Part shown: positions 50,290-60,658 of the stretch, one piece after another
How the letters are laid out: each line of letters starts with the position of its first letter
How positions within the stretch are numbered: the stretch's first letter is position 1
Assembly (NCBI GenBank): GCA_964017155.1
Contig: OZ024861.1
Span: 50,527,513 to 50,591,512, forward strand
Length of the DNA: 64,000 nt
From: Oasisia sp. SBJ-2009
Taxonomy: Eukaryota > Annelida > Polychaeta > Sabellida > Siboglinidae
Direction of reading: 5' to 3'
Position numbers and translations under genes: made by a program
The notes under the pieces: generated by a model
Seen by the model: only the letters and a program-made list of their open reading frames with translations
Databases searched by the model: none
What the model was told of the DNA's origin: nothing

Positions 50290-51400
50290 CAAATGTCACA
50301 GACTGCCTGGCAGGCTGCTACACGCAGCAACACCAACTATATCACATCCACTTGCATTCAATCTAAAGCTCTCTCTGAATTCTGACAAGTTTATCACAGA
50401 ATGGAAGCATGTAAAGGTATTTCCACTTTATCAACCAGCTTCACCTATGAAAACTAACGACTACAGGCCAATTTCAATTCTACCAATTTTATCTTAATTA
50501 CTTGAACGTTTTTCACAGGTTATCTGGAAGGAAGAGCATAAACTTCTTACGAAACCCAATCAGGTTTGCACTCCACTGTGATTTCACTGCTCTGTGTTAC
50601 AAATCGATGGTTACAAAACATTAATGGACAATGACATTATGCTGGCTAAACTTGAAAGGTTTTGGGATTAAATGGTTCTCAAGTTATCTCACTAGTAGAT
50701 CTCAATCAGTGTCACTGGATGGCCACCTGTCTGATCCGTGGCCAGTCAATATTGGGGTGCCTCAAGGGTCGGTCTTGGGCCTTCTTGCTTTATCTATATG
50801 ACCTGCTCACAGTCACTCAATCCTGCAATATAAACATGTTCGCAGACAACACTGAAATAGATTCAGCCGCAAAACCAGGGTGTTCGAATCAGTTAGAAGC
50901 CAATGTATTTTGATGTTAATAAAGTTAGTCTTAATGTACAGAAATATAAATGTATGCACTCAACAGACCATTGCTAAGATGGTTGATGTTATAATTCATA
51001 CCAATAATGAACCACTTAAACATGTGTTAGTGGCCAAGTACCTTGGTATGTATTATGTATATCAACGCAAACCTGAAAATGGGACAAACACAGTAACATA
51101 TCCCTAAAATTGCATCCATGATAGGAATCCTAAGATATCTACATAAAATATTACCAACTGACAGTGATACTTATGCAATTATATAATGCGATATTTCAAC
51201 CACACTTCAACTTTCGAGATGTGATCTGATTCAGCCTCAGTAACAACCAACTCCTATCGGGATCTAGTCCTAGGGAAAACAGAAATGCTATGTTTAAGAA
51301 ACTAGGATGGTCATTACTACAGCAAAGAAGGATTTTAACAAATGTGTTCTTGTGTACAAGTGTATAAATGACCTATCACCCATGGGCATCGATCCGGTTT
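50290..51400 (+). pseudogene. Decayed non-LTR retrotransposon reverse transcriptase
   Basis: In several frames: NDYRPISILPILS (50455-50495), WFSSYLTSRSQSVSLDGH (50670-50725), NIGVPQGSVLGL (50747-50785), NMFADNT where FADDT is expected (50833-50855), and FKKLGWSLLQQRR (51293-51332). GVPQGSVLG plus FADDT is the jockey/CR1-type signature. Stops and frameshifts throughout mark it as dead. It lies just past the ACC polyadenylation site, same strand. Confidence 0.8.
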
Positions 51401-51419
51401 TTAAAGTGGCGGCACGGGG

Positions 51420-51542
51420 ACCAATATATATATACAGTGTACATATATGTATGTAATTTATATGTATGCATATAATATTTATATAATAGTATATATTATA
51501 ATATGTCATGTATACTATATAAGTGTATATATATATATATAT
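51420..51542 (+). repeat. TA-rich microsatellite, left flank of TIR element
   Basis: TATATATACAGTGTACATAT and related TA runs up to 51542. Together with the (TA)n at 53666-53759 it would form one TA microsatellite interrupted by the TIR element. Confidence 0.8.
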
Positions 51543-51830
51543 ACCGTATAGTCCCTAATAGACGCGCAGTGCGCGAGTGCGAAGGCTTGGGTGCGCGTCC
51601 GCGTCTATTAATTTCTCAAACGTGGGACGAATGTGGTCACTCGTTAGATCAGCTTCTAAATTAGTAGATAACTAATCCGCCATGTGGCGCCACAGCGCTT
51701 CCAAGTTAATGACCCGATATTTTTTAATCAAAATTTTTCCTGCGTAATGTGTTCGGTACAATCTACGTGTTCTTCAAATTGCCTTAATAATGTTAAGTGA
51801 ATGTAGTAATGTGAAAATAGAGTGGATTTA

Positions 51831-52253
51831 GGCACTTATGTACAAGTCGGACCCACCTAAATTTTGCCATTATAACTGTATTTTTGCCAACATTTAATAT
51901 TTGATTTTGTTAATTCAATCAATTATAATCATCTTGCGCACATTTATGTTTTATGAACAGCGCGTCTTGGCATACTTTTGAGGTCGAAAAGACAGCGCGA
52001 TTTGTGCCAGTCGCAAGCGCAGCGGTGCATGTGTTACTGCGCTGTGCACATGGAATGAGCGATAAACAGTTTGTTTATGCCGACCGCGCTGTCTTTTCGA
52101 CCTCAAAAGTCTGCTAAGACGCGCTGTTTATAAAACATAAATATGCGCAAGATGATTATAATTGATTGAATTAACAAAATCAAGTATCAAATGTTGGTAA
52201 AAATACAGTTATAATGGCAAAATTGAGGTGGGTCCGACTTGTACATAAGTGCC
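51831..52253. repeat. Palindrome with 169-bp arms inside the TIR element
   Basis: Arms 51831-51999 and 52085-52253, starting GGCACTTATGTACAAGTCGG and ending CCGACTTGTACATAAGTGCC, with an 85-bp loop. The arms differ at only a handful of positions by eye. The transcript would fold into a long hairpin. Confidence 0.88.
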
Positions 52254-52770
52254 TCGATTTACTGCATGTAAACGCTGCATTGGCCATGTGCATCATTTAA
52301 AAACATATGCTTGAATATGAATTTATAAGACAATTACTCCGACTTATTCTTGTTATCGAAGTTGGTTGATGCCAGTTGCACTCCGTGCCCGCGGGCGATT
52401 CGTCTGGAATGGAGTTTGGAATTGGATGACAATCTCAACTCTGTCTCTACTCAAATTTGTTTGCACAATTTGTTGTAATTATGTCTTGATTGATGCAATG
52501 AAATACACAAGCGGCATCGTATTTACGCAAACAGTCGGCGTTTAATCCAGCGTAAACAATCTTCCATTAATTTTGCTTGATGCACATAATGGCCTCTCTC
52601 TGATATTACCAGACATTAAAAAATAAAAGCCCTCTTTGAGGTGAGCATTTACATTTACCATATATTTACTAACGAAAGTCTCACCAGTAACAGTTCGGTT
52701 GCCCTACTAACAATTGATATTTACGAATAGCATTAGCCTGGGTACCGTATTTGCTAATAATGGGCTTCCA

Positions 52771-52854
52771 CAAATCCACGCTAGTCGCTAGAGGCGCTTA
52801 TACGCTGAGACCTTAGTTGCGTCTCAGCGCCCTCCAGCGACTAACGTGGATTTG
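52771..52854. repeat. Small inverted repeat inside the TIR element
   Basis: CAAATCCACGCTAGTCGCTA pairs with TAACGTGGATTTG and AGCGACTAACG at the other end, with about 30 bases between arms. Confidence 0.75.
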
Positions 52855-53054
52855 TTTACATGTTTTGCTGAACGCTTGTTTAAAAATTAATCATCCTCAA
52901 TTAGCTATTGACCGTGCAGGCGCGTAGCCAGCGACAGTTTGTTTGTGGGCATCAGAGAGCTTTGTGGGCATACCGTATGTGTGATCAATAGACAGAACAG
53001 CGTGCCAATGTGTGGTCGATAGACAGAACAGCCAAAACAACGCCATTTTGGCAC

Positions 53055-53445
53055 TGGAATCAATCGAACGTCCCGAGACGTTTCATCGACTGTAAATCTA
53101 CATTAATGTAGATATTATGCTTTCATATTGACGGACATAATATACGATATCAATATTTCACTATGTGTGAAGACGTTGCAGTCTCGTGTGATGCATACGG
53201 TTAGCTATAGATGATTTTAAACATCCTTTCCCGCATCAAGCCAGCAAACCTGTCGTCCGGCCACCAGTCGACGTTCCATCTGCTGTAAAGGTACATTAAT
53301 GTACATATTATGCCTTCATATTAACGGACATATCAGACTACATCCATATTTTGCTACGTGTGAGGCTTCGGAGTCATGCGAATCCAACAGCTGATTGTAG
53401 GATGATTTAAACAAGCGTTCTGCAAAATCTTCCGCACACGGAGCC
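53055..53445 (+). repeat. Diverged direct duplication inside the TIR element
   Basis: Two copies of about 190-200 bp. Shared landmarks are CGAC(T/G)...TGTAAA, TACATTAATGTA, ATATTATGC(T/C)TTCATATT, ACGGACATA and GATGATTTTAAACA/GATGATTTAAACA. The central TACATTAATGTA is itself palindromic. Confidence 0.75.
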
Positions 53446-53658
53446 GCATTTTACATACGTCAAGAATACGTAAAAAACGGCACACAGACCGTAGTTGCGT
53501 CAGAGCGCCTTCTGTCGGATTAGTTATTGTGGTACCTCATTGTAGCATCTATTCTGTTGCATTTTTGCATCACTTAAATACATAATTATGGATTGTTTCA
53601 CATCTAAAAAAGGGGGTGGGCGTCTATTAGGTAGTGCGCATCTATTAGGGACTATACG

Positions 53659-53763
<105 letters not shown>

Positions 53764-53878
53764 GACCTGAAATACATATAACTACATATATATACATATA
53801 TATGTAAATATAAAACCTTGTTGGTCTGGTGCTAATTGTAAAATAAACAAAGGCCTTTATGTTATGCTGGCAACACAG

Positions 53879-53910
53879 TCGGCGATCAGTCGTACGACTA
53901 GTCGCCGACT
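53879..53910. repeat. 32-bp near-perfect palindrome
   Basis: GTCGGCGATCAGTCGTACGA continuing to CTAGTCGCCGAC is self-complementary except at two positions. It could be the end of an unrecognised transposon or a hairpin. Confidence 0.6.
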
Positions 53911-54000
53911 GCCGACTTTTGTAAGTCCAGAGAAGATTGGTTGGCTTGCGGCTGATAGGTGAGTGATCAATAAGCGTTCGATGTTCGATTACTGATCAGT

Positions 54001-54102
54001 CGTGTGTGTGTGTTTGTGCGTGTGCATGTGTGCGTGTGTGCGTGCGTGCGTGCGTGCGTGTGTGCGTGCGTGTGTGCTTGCGTGCGGCGTGCGTGAGTGT
54101 GT
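54001..54102 (+). repeat. GT/GC-rich microsatellite
   Basis: GTGTGTGTGTGTTTGTGCGTGT followed by GCGTGCGTGCGTGCGTGTGTG. Confidence 0.85.
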
Positions 54103-54185
54103 GTAGGTTCTCCTGGTTCAGTATTCATATTCATCTAGTCATTGAAGAGTCAATGTCATTATCACCTCATTATTATCACTATCAT

Positions 54186-54385
54186 CATGGCTCTGGTTTC
54201 TCACAGACAATTGCAGTTGGTGGGACTGATGTTGCAACAACAACAACAACAAGAAGATGATGCTCTGGCTCTTCTCGTGTACCAGAGAAGAAGAAAGGAG
54301 GCGACAGAGACAGTACGGGGTCCGGCCACGGATCTCCAGAAAGCTCATGTTCGGCGATTATGAAAATGTCATGTCTGAGGTAGAG
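54186..54385 (+). pseudogene. PIF/Harbinger-like transposase N-terminal fragment
   Basis: Two overlapping frames give MALVSHRQLQLVGLMLQQQQ, then RRQRQYGVRPRISRKLMFG and DYENVMSEV. The RRRxxWVRPWxxRRxxxGxYxxLMxEL pattern is typical of the N-terminus of Harbinger nucleases. A frameshift separates the parts, and the reading ends at a possible donor (GAG|GTAGAG). No catalytic region follows; a TIR-element copy does. Confidence 0.55.
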
Positions 54386-54484
54386 AGCAGTGGCGTAGCC
54401 CGAGGGGGTGGACAGGGGATGGTGGGTAGCGGAGGCCCAGTCACTGGCTGCCTGATTCACAGAGTCACAAAGTACCGAGGTCGC

Positions 54485-54844
54485 GGTGCGGAATCCCTGT
54501 ATTTGTGCTGTGTCTGAAAAACGTTTTTTTTTAGCTGCCGCCGTTGTCGTTCGTATAGCAGATGGGAAGCTACGATGAATGTAAAGGATATCCAGTGTAG
54601 ACATTAAAAATAATTATGTTGAGAGTGGGCATGTCGGGAGCATACCATACATTTTTCAACTTCGGGAGCATACAGTAAATATTTCAACTAGCGTAAAGTT
54701 ACGACTACTAAATACACGGTGCAGCTAAGTGCAACTATGGAGCAGACTCGTGATACGCAACTAGCGCAACTTTACGACGTTTTAGGCTTTCGACGGGTTA
54801 TCGCCAGCTATGACGTCTTAAGTATGCTCCATGAAACTGGGCCC
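54485..54844 (-). mobile_element. Second, truncated copy of the intron-18 TIR element
   Basis: Inverted relative to 21831-22195. It ends ATGAAACTGGGCCC at 54844 and shares AACTTCGGGAGCATAC, AGTGCAACTATGGAGCAGAC and CAAATACAGGGATTCC in reverse complement. The half corresponding to 22200-22343 is missing or replaced. Confidence 0.75.
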
Positions 54845-54854
54845 AGCTGAACAC

Positions 54855-54952
54855 CTAAACGTACACGTACACGCACACGCACACGCACACGCACACGCAC
54901 ACGCACACGCACACGCACACGCACGCACGCACGCACACACACACGCACACAT
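54855..54952 (+). repeat. ACACGC microsatellite
   Basis: About 14 copies of CACACG with CGCACG variants. Confidence 0.9.
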
Positions 54953-55039
54953 AAATATTCTGTTCGTCCCTTTCCACTAACACTCTGATGTGTAATTTAT
55001 AATTGCTGTTGTTGAAAATAAATAAATTACATCTTTCCA

Positions 55040-55667
55040 AGGGACATGCTTCCCAGTAAACGGTTTTCAGTGGTGGGAGGTAAAGTAAGCTTTATGACAC
55101 TAGTCACATCCCGGGCCATTCCTACGGTTTATCGTATAGGCCTATTTTGAAAGATAAACAGGCATTGATGAAGTGCCAGTAGAGAGGCTGGCGATGACAT
55201 CCGCTGACAATATGCATATGGGTGTAACTGTCATGTTATATTTTAATGTAAACGAATTTAGCCCATTTGTAGGCTCGAGAAAAATTATAACGGAATTTCG
55301 TAATTACAGCAACCAAACTAATTTATTTTGTAATTACAAGTGCAGTTATATTTAAGGTTTAAAAGGGCATACTGCAAGCCCGCACGTGTATTGTGTTTAC
55401 TCACACACAGTTGTTTACCTTTACGTTAACCTTGGATCTGCTGAGAGAGTTGAATTTGAAGTTTATCTAACCATGGGTAGATGATTTGCAAAAGACGGCG
55501 TCAGTTCGTGAGAGGTATGCTGAGTTAGACGTGATGTGCAAAACAAACACAGACAGTTAATTATTTGTTGTTCTTAGGAAATACAAATTTAAGAGGAACC
55601 TTTCTAACCGGATTTTGAAAATGGGATACAATTTTGCAATGCCAGCATTATTATTCGACCATTTCGA
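55040..55667 (+). other. Intergenic, no recognised feature
   Basis: 628 bp of AT-rich sequence before the non-LTR element. No gene seen. Confidence 0.5.
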
Positions 55668-57029
55668 TTGAAAATATATATTTTGTCTGGTCCTTACTAT
55701 CACAACAGACCTCTACAAACAAAAAAGAAACAGCAACAGCTACATATTCTTATGTCTTTGTTGTATAGCAGTCTGTTAATACATGGTTTTTTACCTGATA
55801 CTATGATGACAACAATCATAGCTCCTATCATTAAAAATAAATCTGGTGATTTGTCAGACAATAATAACTATAGACCCATTGCCCTTGCCACAGTAGCTAG
55901 CAAACTATTTGAATCATTAATATTATCCAGGGCTATCCCATTTCTCATTACATGTGACAATCAATTTGGATTTAAAAAGCATCACTCTACTGAGATGCTC
56001 ATATTTCTGTTAAAAGAACTTTTTCGAAACTATATTGCTAATGGGTCTTCTATGTATGTTACTATGTTGGATGCCTCCAAAGCCTTCGACAAAGTTAACC
56101 ACAGCAAGCTATTTGGTAAATTAATTGATCGTGGCTGTCCAGCTTTTATTGTACGCATTCTATACCACTGGTACGGTACCCAACAATTTACCATCAGATG
56201 GTGTCAGGGATTTTCTAGCTTTTTTACTGTTTCCAATGGTGTTAAACAGGGTGGAATCCTTTCCCCCCATCTTTTCAATGTGTACATGGACGACTTAAGC
56301 GTTAATCTAAACAAATTATATATTGGTTGTCTTTATGCTGGCACCTTAATCAACCACTTGATGTATGCTGATGACCTCTGTATTTTTTCTCCCAGTGTTG
56401 CTGGTTTGAGAAAACTTACTGATTGTTGTGCCAAGTATGGCGAATTGTTCAATATTACTTATAATGCCAAGAAGTCCTTTTGTATGGTTATTGACAACCA
56501 ATCCCAGGACAGGAAACATTTTCATTGTATCCATCTCGATAACCATCCATTACCTTATACTACAAAATGTAAATATCTTGGTCATATAATCAACAATAAC
56601 CTGACTGATGATGACGACATAGCCAGACAAAAAAGATGCCTTTATGCCCAAGCCAATGTATTAGCTCGAAAATTTTGTCTTTGTAATATTTCTACCAAAA
56701 TTATTTTATTTCAAGCATACTGTGCTCCTATGTATACTTCTAGTCTTTGGTGCACATTCAAAAAATATAGCCTCAAAAGCATTACTGTCGCATACAATAA
56801 TAGCCTCAGAATTTTACTAAACTTACCCCCAAGATGTAGTGCAAGTTTTATGTTTGCCACCAACTATATTAAATCCTTCAATGAACGCATTCGTTCATCA
56901 ATATTCAGTCTTTTATGTCGTCTTCATCAGTCAGATAATATCCTTTTTATTAATTACCTTCATACCGACATTCATTTTAAGAGCCATTTGTACTCATACT
57001 GGAGGTCTTTATTGTACACATGTCATTAG
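55668..57029 (+). CDS. Non-LTR retrotransposon reverse transcriptase, 5'-truncated
   Basis: Open for about 450 codons to a stop at 57027-57029; first ATG at 55752. Reverse transcriptase motifs in order: NNYRPIALATVASKLFE, MLDASKAFDKVNH (motif A, first catalytic Asp), GVKQGGILSPHLFNVYMDDL (motif B), MYADDLCIF (motif C, YADD at 56364-56375), then the thumb-like KCKYLGHIINNNL. The apurinic-type endonuclease and any ORF1 are missing. The frame has no internal stop, so the copy is young. The GVKQGGILSP form differs from the jockey-type element at 50.3 kb; I cannot assign the clade. Confidence 0.88.
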   Translation: MKIYILSGPYYHNRPLQTKKKQQQLHILMSLLYSSLLIHGFLPDTMMTTIIAPIIKNKSGDLSDNNNYRPIALATVASKLFESLILSRAIPFLITCDNQFGFKKHHSTEMLIFLLKELFRNYIANGSSMYVTMLDASKAFDKVNHSKLFGKLIDRGCPAFIVRILYHWYGTQQFTIRWCQGFSSFFTVSNGVKQGGILSPHLFNVYMDDLSVNLNKLYIGCLYAGTLINHLMYADDLCIFSPSVAGLRKLTDCCAKYGELFNITYNAKKSFCMVIDNQSQDRKHFHCIHLDNHPLPYTTKCKYLGHIINNNLTDDDDIARQKRCLYAQANVLARKFCLCNISTKIILFQAYCAPMYTSSLWCTFKKYSLKSITVAYNNSLRILLNLPPRCSASFMFATNYIKSFNERIRSSIFSLLCRLHQSDNILFINYLHTDIHFKSHLYSYWRSLLYTCH

Positions 57030-57285
57030 TATTGTATTTATTTTTTAATCTTTTTTTTTTTTTTTTTTTTTATTTTATATTTATTTTTACAACTTATTTA
57101 ATTCATTTCCTCATATATTTAGACATAACTTTTTAAATTTTACACTTATATTTTTACGTTGATCTCATTGCTTTGATTGTATTATATGTATTGTACTTTT
57201 CTTTTTTTTTAATTGTATTTTATGTATACATATATGGACGTCTTGTCTGAAATAAACCTTATTATTATTATTATTATAAGTGTGA
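55668..57285 (+). mobile_element. 5'-truncated non-LTR retrotransposon with 3' UTR and TTA tail
   Basis: After the stop comes a T-rich 3' UTR (T run 57050-57071) and CTGAAATAAACC followed by TTATTATTATTATTATTA at 57259-57278. A short-repeat tail in place of poly(A) is known in several non-LTR clades. The 5' end lies somewhere near 55640-55700 and is imprecise. Confidence 0.75.
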
Positions 57286-57584
57286 CTGTTGAGACAGAAG
57301 ACATGTGGACAGTCTGTCACATCATCTTATCATTTTTATAATAACAACCAGGCAATAACGTATGTTCTAGTTATCACTGTGATGAATGCCCAATGTTATG
57401 TTATACCACTATAAGGGGGAAAATGTTGGGAAAGAAACATTTTCACTTCAAATTGCAACAGAAACAGCTGCTGCAGCAAGAGCTTTATAAAATAAAGGAT
57501 GCACGAATGTTTGATGTGGGTCGTATTGTAACGTTGTTGAGTTAATGAGCTCTCCCTGTGTTCGCTTGTCGTTGTGCTGCTGAT
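57286..57584 (+). other. Intergenic spacer between two mobile elements
   Basis: About 300 bp, no feature recognised. Confidence 0.5.
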
Positions 57585-59107
57585 TAGTCGAGTTGCCACC
57601 CTATACTCTACTGTAGGGAACCTGGAAATGTTTGGTCGTCTAAGGTTTTTTTGCTTAATCATATAGATTATGTGTCCCTGAACTCAAATCCGTGGGATGG
57701 CAATGCGCCATCCTTGGGCAACTCGTGGGAACCACGAAAATCCAAGATGGCTGCCGTGATCCTGGTAAATTACAAAATGTGTTCATCTTTACACTACATC
57801 ATGCTAGAAACATAATTTCTGTATATACACGCATGCTTTGAGGTACGAAGAATTCAATGGAACCGTTTATAATAATGTCCGACTATGTTCACATGACAAA
57901 AATTCAAAATGGCCGCCATTTTCACCAACAATAGCCAAAATCGAGCATAATTTGATTGCATTTTGCTATATAAATATGATTTTATTTTGTCCATTCCTAT
58001 GTTTTACCATATCAGGACTTAAAAGGAAGTATTTCAACTGATGCCCGCCCAAGAAAACCGAGTAATTTTTAAAATGGCCGTCATTGTAACCAAACACATG
58101 CAAGAGCCACGATGTTGTGCCTATTCCTACGTTTTAGCATATGGGCAAGAATATAGTACTAGTATATACTTGTACGGCCTTAATTACACATGAGATGCAT
58201 GTACCAACACATGAGGAATTTAATGTAATCATTTTCTGTGGTCACGTGACACAAATGTAAGATGGCCGCCATTTCTACCGAAAATAGCTCGAAGATTTAT
58301 TTTCAATTCCTCTTCAGCATTGAACATTCATCATGACTGAGTTTCAGGAAAGCTAATAGTTGTAACTTCATGTATGTGTATATGACTACAGCTGACAAGA
58401 AGCACAAAAAGCTTGGGAAATGACACACAAAATGGTACAACAATTTAAAAGTATAACGTAAGAAGTACTGAATTATATAATTGCTGATAAACACTGAGAA
58501 TTTGTTTGCAAAGATAAGTTTCATTTGGGCATTGACCCAGTGTACATTATTAACCATTGGTATTTAAAGATAAATCATTCCCATTGCGTTCTCATAGAAA
58601 AGGTTATTCACCCATTCTCTCTAACTCCCCTCTTCCTCCATACTATCACCTTCATCCTGATTATCATGTCTAGCTTCATTCTCATCATGTTTGGTGAAAG
58701 GATTGAAGCACATGGCTTCGCCAACACAATAACAGCATGGCGTGCAGGACAATCCTGCAGAATGACAGCTACATGCATGACTGCTGCAAGCTTTCCCGAC
58801 GCTAGATACAGTACATGGCATGTGATGGAAATGCAGCATATGTTGCCAGATGGTGCCAAGATGGCCAGGCATATGGAATTCTCTGTCTGCAGACCAGTTT
58901 GGAGGGCAAACATACATCAAGAAGAGTAAGATGCCTGGGGGTTTGAAGGGATTAACCATGTCAGAAGACCAAGTGGCCATTTGGGCAGAGTCCTACCCCG
59001 TCTGTGCCCATGTCACACTCGCCATAGAGTCCATGTATTCAGCTGATGATGAGATGAAGGAGGCGAAACGTAAGGAGGAAGGAGAGAAGAGGCGTATACT
59101 CGATACA
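57585..59107. repeat. Left arm of the palindromic element
   Basis: Outer 1 kb is non-coding, with several AAAATGGCCGCCAT(T)-type motifs (57907, 58070, 58260). The inner part has a Cys-rich coding fragment on the minus strand and an N-part fragment on the plus strand. It ends at ATACTCGATACA, where similarity to the right arm stops. Confidence 0.85.
58610..58800 (-). pseudogene. Cys-rich (CXC-like) C-terminal fragment, left-arm copy
   Basis: Minus strand reads GKACSSHACSCHSAGLSCTP, then CCYCVGEAMCFNPFTKH and an acidic tail DNQDEGDSMEEEGS. The CxxxxCSCxxAGLxCxxxC spacing resembles CXC-type zinc-binding tails. The right arm has a twin at 60930-61116 on the plus strand. Confidence 0.6.
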
Positions 59108-59116
59108 TATGTCTGA
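58960..59116 (+). pseudogene. N-part fragment of the transposon-type protein, left arm
   Basis: Reads MSEDQVAIWAESYPVCAHV, then TLAIESMYSADDEMKEAKR and KEEGEKRRILDT. A stop follows in frame, and the sequence jumps from ILDT to the segment after the missing middle region. The equivalent right-arm copy is on the minus strand (60705-60584) and continues into the middle region. Confidence 0.6.
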
Positions 59117-59117
59117 G

Positions 59118-60150
59118 GACAGAGACACAATCCACTCTCGTCTCTAAACTGAAAGTGGATGATCTTCAGCCACATGCTCCAGACATATTCATCGTCGATG
59201 GCCAACAACTCCTATATGACATTGTTTGGCCATGTGCTGGGTCTGCTTCAGATCTCGCCAACAGCATGAAGGACATACTCGGTCAGTACCAACCAACAGA
59301 AGTGCTGGTCATCTTCGATCGCTATGATGACAAGTCAGCAAAAGATCATGAGCGAATCCGGTGTGCAGGTGAAGGGTCTGTTAACTACTGTATCACAACA
59401 TCAAGCAAGCCTCCCATGCCGCGATGCCATCATGTAGAGCAAAGCGAATAAGAAGCCTCTCGTCAGAGTTCTCTCACATACAATTTGGGCAACAACGTGA
59501 CGATGGTTGGAAGAGAGGAGAGTATGTACAGCCACGATGAAGCGTCAGTTATCTTCTGGAAGCTGTAAGGAATGGTAAGAATATTGTACGAGTGATCAGC
59601 GATGACACTGACGTCTTTGTTCTGCCCGTGTGCAGCTAGATCGATGGTGTGGGCTATCCTCAATATCAATGAAACTGTTTCGCTCCTTGGTCCGAAATCC
59701 CTCCAATTGCTCGGTATGCATGCATTATCAGGCTGCGACGCTGTGCCCTACCCAATTTGGTCATGGCAATGCAACGGCGCTAAAGGTACTGAAGTCCGCC
59801 GACCACTCTGGCCTCTGTGCTAACCACAAACAGTTGCTAGAGACTGAACGCAAATTTATTTGCTCGCTCTATGGTGCTGCTGCAGGTGAAAGCATGGCTT
59901 CTGCCACGTATGCCCTCTACACCAAAAGGACACGAGGGAAAGCTGTATGTGTCAAAACTCTTCCACCGATAGACGTTAATTTGGCATATCACATCCGGCG
60001 AGCACACTACCAAGTAATGCTCTGGAAGGCAGCAGATCAGCAGACTCGGCCTGCTGTTGACATCGCTGCTTACGGCTGGGAGTTGGTCAGTGGTGCAGGG
60101 TGTGTGCCAACTCCACGCATTGCAAGAGGACCAGCAGCTCCTCCTGCCCT
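59118..60150 (+). pseudogene. PIN/XPG-like domain fragment of transposon-type protein
   Basis: Pieces in different frames: STLVSKLKVDDLQPHAPDI, IVDGQQLLYDIVWP, EVLVIFDRYDDKSAKDHER (59310-59360), VISDDTDVFVL (59597-59629), LLGMHALSGCDAVPYPIW (59707-59760), and VNLAYHIRRAHYQVMLWKA to GPAAPPALI (59970-60150). The acidic motifs VDG, DDTD and SGCD in this order suggest a PIN/XPG-type nuclease fold. Several frameshifts show it is inactive. I recall multi-copy proteins of this kind in cnidarian, mollusc and fish genomes. Confidence 0.65.
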
Positions 60151-60154
60151 CATC

Positions 60155-60658
60155 CACTTTCAGATTAGAGACGAGAGTGGATTTTGTCCCTGTCCTCAGA
60201 CATCCATATTCATCAATGATTGATGCAGGAACAGCGCACAATTCATAGTCAAAGAGTGTTTGAAGTTCGGCTTGTCGGTGCTGCCCTACTGTGATGAGAA
60301 CACAGAACTGTGATGCAATATCACACAGCGTCTTATCACCTATGGCAACTTGGCATTTGATATATTCCATGGCTCTGACTTTTCTTTTCAGGGGAGCGTG
60401 GAAACCATCAGGTAATGACGATCTGAAGTCAAGGAACATGCTCTCCCCCATCTTGAGGGTTTCCTGGACATTGACAAAAGCATTCACCACTTTGCCATTA
60501 ACGATGTTATAGAGGCTAGAACTTGTCATTTGTGAGGATGGGAATGCTTCTTCAACTCTTCGTAAACATGAATTCGTGTCATTTGTATCGAGTATGCGCC
60601 TCTTCTCTCCTTCCTCCTTTCGTTTCTCCTCCTTCGTCTCATCATCAGCTGAATACAT
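60155..60658 (-). pseudogene. Middle region of the transposon-type protein, minus strand
   Basis: Minus strand reads ADDETKEEKRKEEGEKRRI, LDTNDTNSCLRRVEEAFPS, FHAPLKRKVRAMEYIKCQV, LCAVPASIIDEYGCLRTG and TKSTLVSNLKVDE. STLVSNLKVD equals STLVSKLKVD at the start of the PIN-like piece on the other strand, giving the original order N-part, middle, PIN-like. An open frame continues on the minus strand to 59837, but beyond about 60150 it is only antisense to the PIN-like region. Confidence 0.65.

Noticed and set aside
59837..60150. Minus-strand continuation of the middle-region ORF
   Set aside because: It is the antisense of the PIN-like coding region; similarity to the protein family on the minus strand ends near 60155.
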